From assembly GCF_003148845.1 (NCBI RefSeq), contig NZ_QGHA01000003.1, positions 462,928 through 526,927 on the forward strand: a stretch of 64,000 bases of DNA, in the 5' to 3' direction. Source of the DNA: Mucilaginibacter oryzae. Its GTDB lineage: Bacteria; Bacteroidota; Bacteroidia; Sphingobacteriales; Sphingobacteriaceae. Position numbers and translations under genes: made by a program. Shown here one piece after another: positions 63,599 through 64,000 of this stretch (its first letter is position 1; the number at the start of each line of letters is the position of its first letter). The notes beneath the pieces are model-generated. The model was given only the letters and a program-made list of their open reading frames with translations. It did not search any database and was not told the DNA's origin.

Positions 63599-64000
63599 TT
63601 AGTATCCCGGATTTTGTGTTAACCCTGAAATATCCACTTCCTTCTGTGGTATCGGGAATACTTCATTTTTACCAGTTTTAAACCCTGTGATCTTGCTTGC
63701 AGCCTGCCCGGTGCGCACCAGGTCGAAAAAGCGGTCGCCCTCCATACCTAACTCCAACCTTCTTTCATCCCATATGGCTTGTTTTAATGTAGCACCTGTT
63801 GATGTGATGTTGTGATTGGCATCGCCAAAGGCACGGGCGCGTACCTGGTTCAGGAAGCCCTGCGCTTTGGTATCGTTAGGGGTTGCTGAGCGGTTCTCGG
63901 CTTCAGCGGCCATCAACAATACCTCGGCATAACGTAAAGTCCTGAAATTGTTAAGATAATTAAGTTCTACCTGACCCGATGTTTCGCCTTTGCGTGGCAG
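63599..64000 (-). CDS. C-terminal part of a SusD/RagB-family lipoprotein, cut by the window edge
   Basis: The frame is open to the right edge; only the last 133 residues lie in the window. It shows the SusD C-terminal signature: LRYAEVLLMAAEAEN, IWDERRLELGMEGDRFFDLVRTG and the closing TQNPGY. The short internal starts inside it are not gene starts. A SusC gene is expected to its right. It is followed by the modular lipoprotein gene 25 nt downstream. Confidence 0.92.
   Translation of the reverse strand: MPRKGETSGQVELNYLNNFRTLRYAEVLLMAAEAENRSATPNDTKAQGFLNQVRARAFGDANHNITSTGATLKQAIWDERRLELGMEGDRFFDLVRTGQAASKITGFKTGKNEVFPIPQKEVDISGLTQNPGY

Overview
The window reads as chromosome of a Bacteroidota species of the Sphingobacteriaceae, most like Mucilaginibacter or Pedobacter. 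The grounds are SusC/SusD pairs, a hybrid two-component regulator, many lipoproteins with Bacteroidota-type lipoboxes, moderate GC, few Shine-Dalgarno sequences, a TAnnTTTG promoter element and many REP-like intergenic palindromes. No rRNA, tRNA, CRISPR, prophage or IS element was seen. This taxon call is inference from content.

Region 1 (1-12375) is a C-P lyase-type phosphorus locus. On the minus strand lie an EEP-fold phosphodiesterase, phnN and the start of a lipoprotein. On the plus strand lie an orphan OmpR/PhoB-type response regulator, phnGHIJKL, a REP-like repeat block, phnM, a 2H phosphoesterase, a calcineurin-like phosphoesterase and an exported amidohydrolase. Two features stand out. 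PhnJ has lost three of the four cysteines that bind the radical-SAM iron-sulfur cluster, including the one matching catalytic Cys272 of E. coli. There is also no phnP, and a 2H phosphoesterase sits where a cyclic phosphodiesterase is needed. Half-sites of the form TTAG (CTAA on the other strand) spaced 11 bp apart lie before phnG and in the divergent region before the response regulator, which suggests a Pho-type regulon.

Region 2 (12495-20330) has a LacI regulator and a GH43 enzyme, a cell-envelope pair (COG3014 and LpoB-like lipoproteins) with a small Tyr/Trp/Gly-rich exported protein, a SnoaL-like protein and an exported protein of unknown family.

Region 3 (20335-37468, minus strand) is a polysaccharide utilization locus: hybrid two-component regulator, SusC, SusD, GH5 with a ricin-type lectin domain, GH30, GH2 and GH35. 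A strong hairpin with a T tract follows susD, which would favour high SusCD relative to the enzymes. The enzyme set suggests a beta-galactan or arabinogalactan-type substrate, by inference.

Region 4 (37863-42751) is a TonB-dependent receptor without SusD, a beta-helix lipoprotein and, after a terminator, an exported histidine phosphatase. It may be a second phosphorus-acquisition unit.

Region 5 (42821-54550) is a MoxR/DUF58/BatA-type cluster with a divergent DUF4159 gene, followed by TldD (with a twin-arginine signal), TldE and a VOC protein. Region 6 (54551-58566) has a REP cluster, an orphan histidine kinase, a small exported protein whose start codon lies in a perfect hairpin, and an exported amidohydrolase. 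Region 7 (58567-64000, minus strand) is the distal part of a second utilization locus, probably for beta-1,3-glucan: truncated SusD, a modular surface lipoprotein with three tandem repeats, a PKD lipoprotein and two GH16 enzymes.
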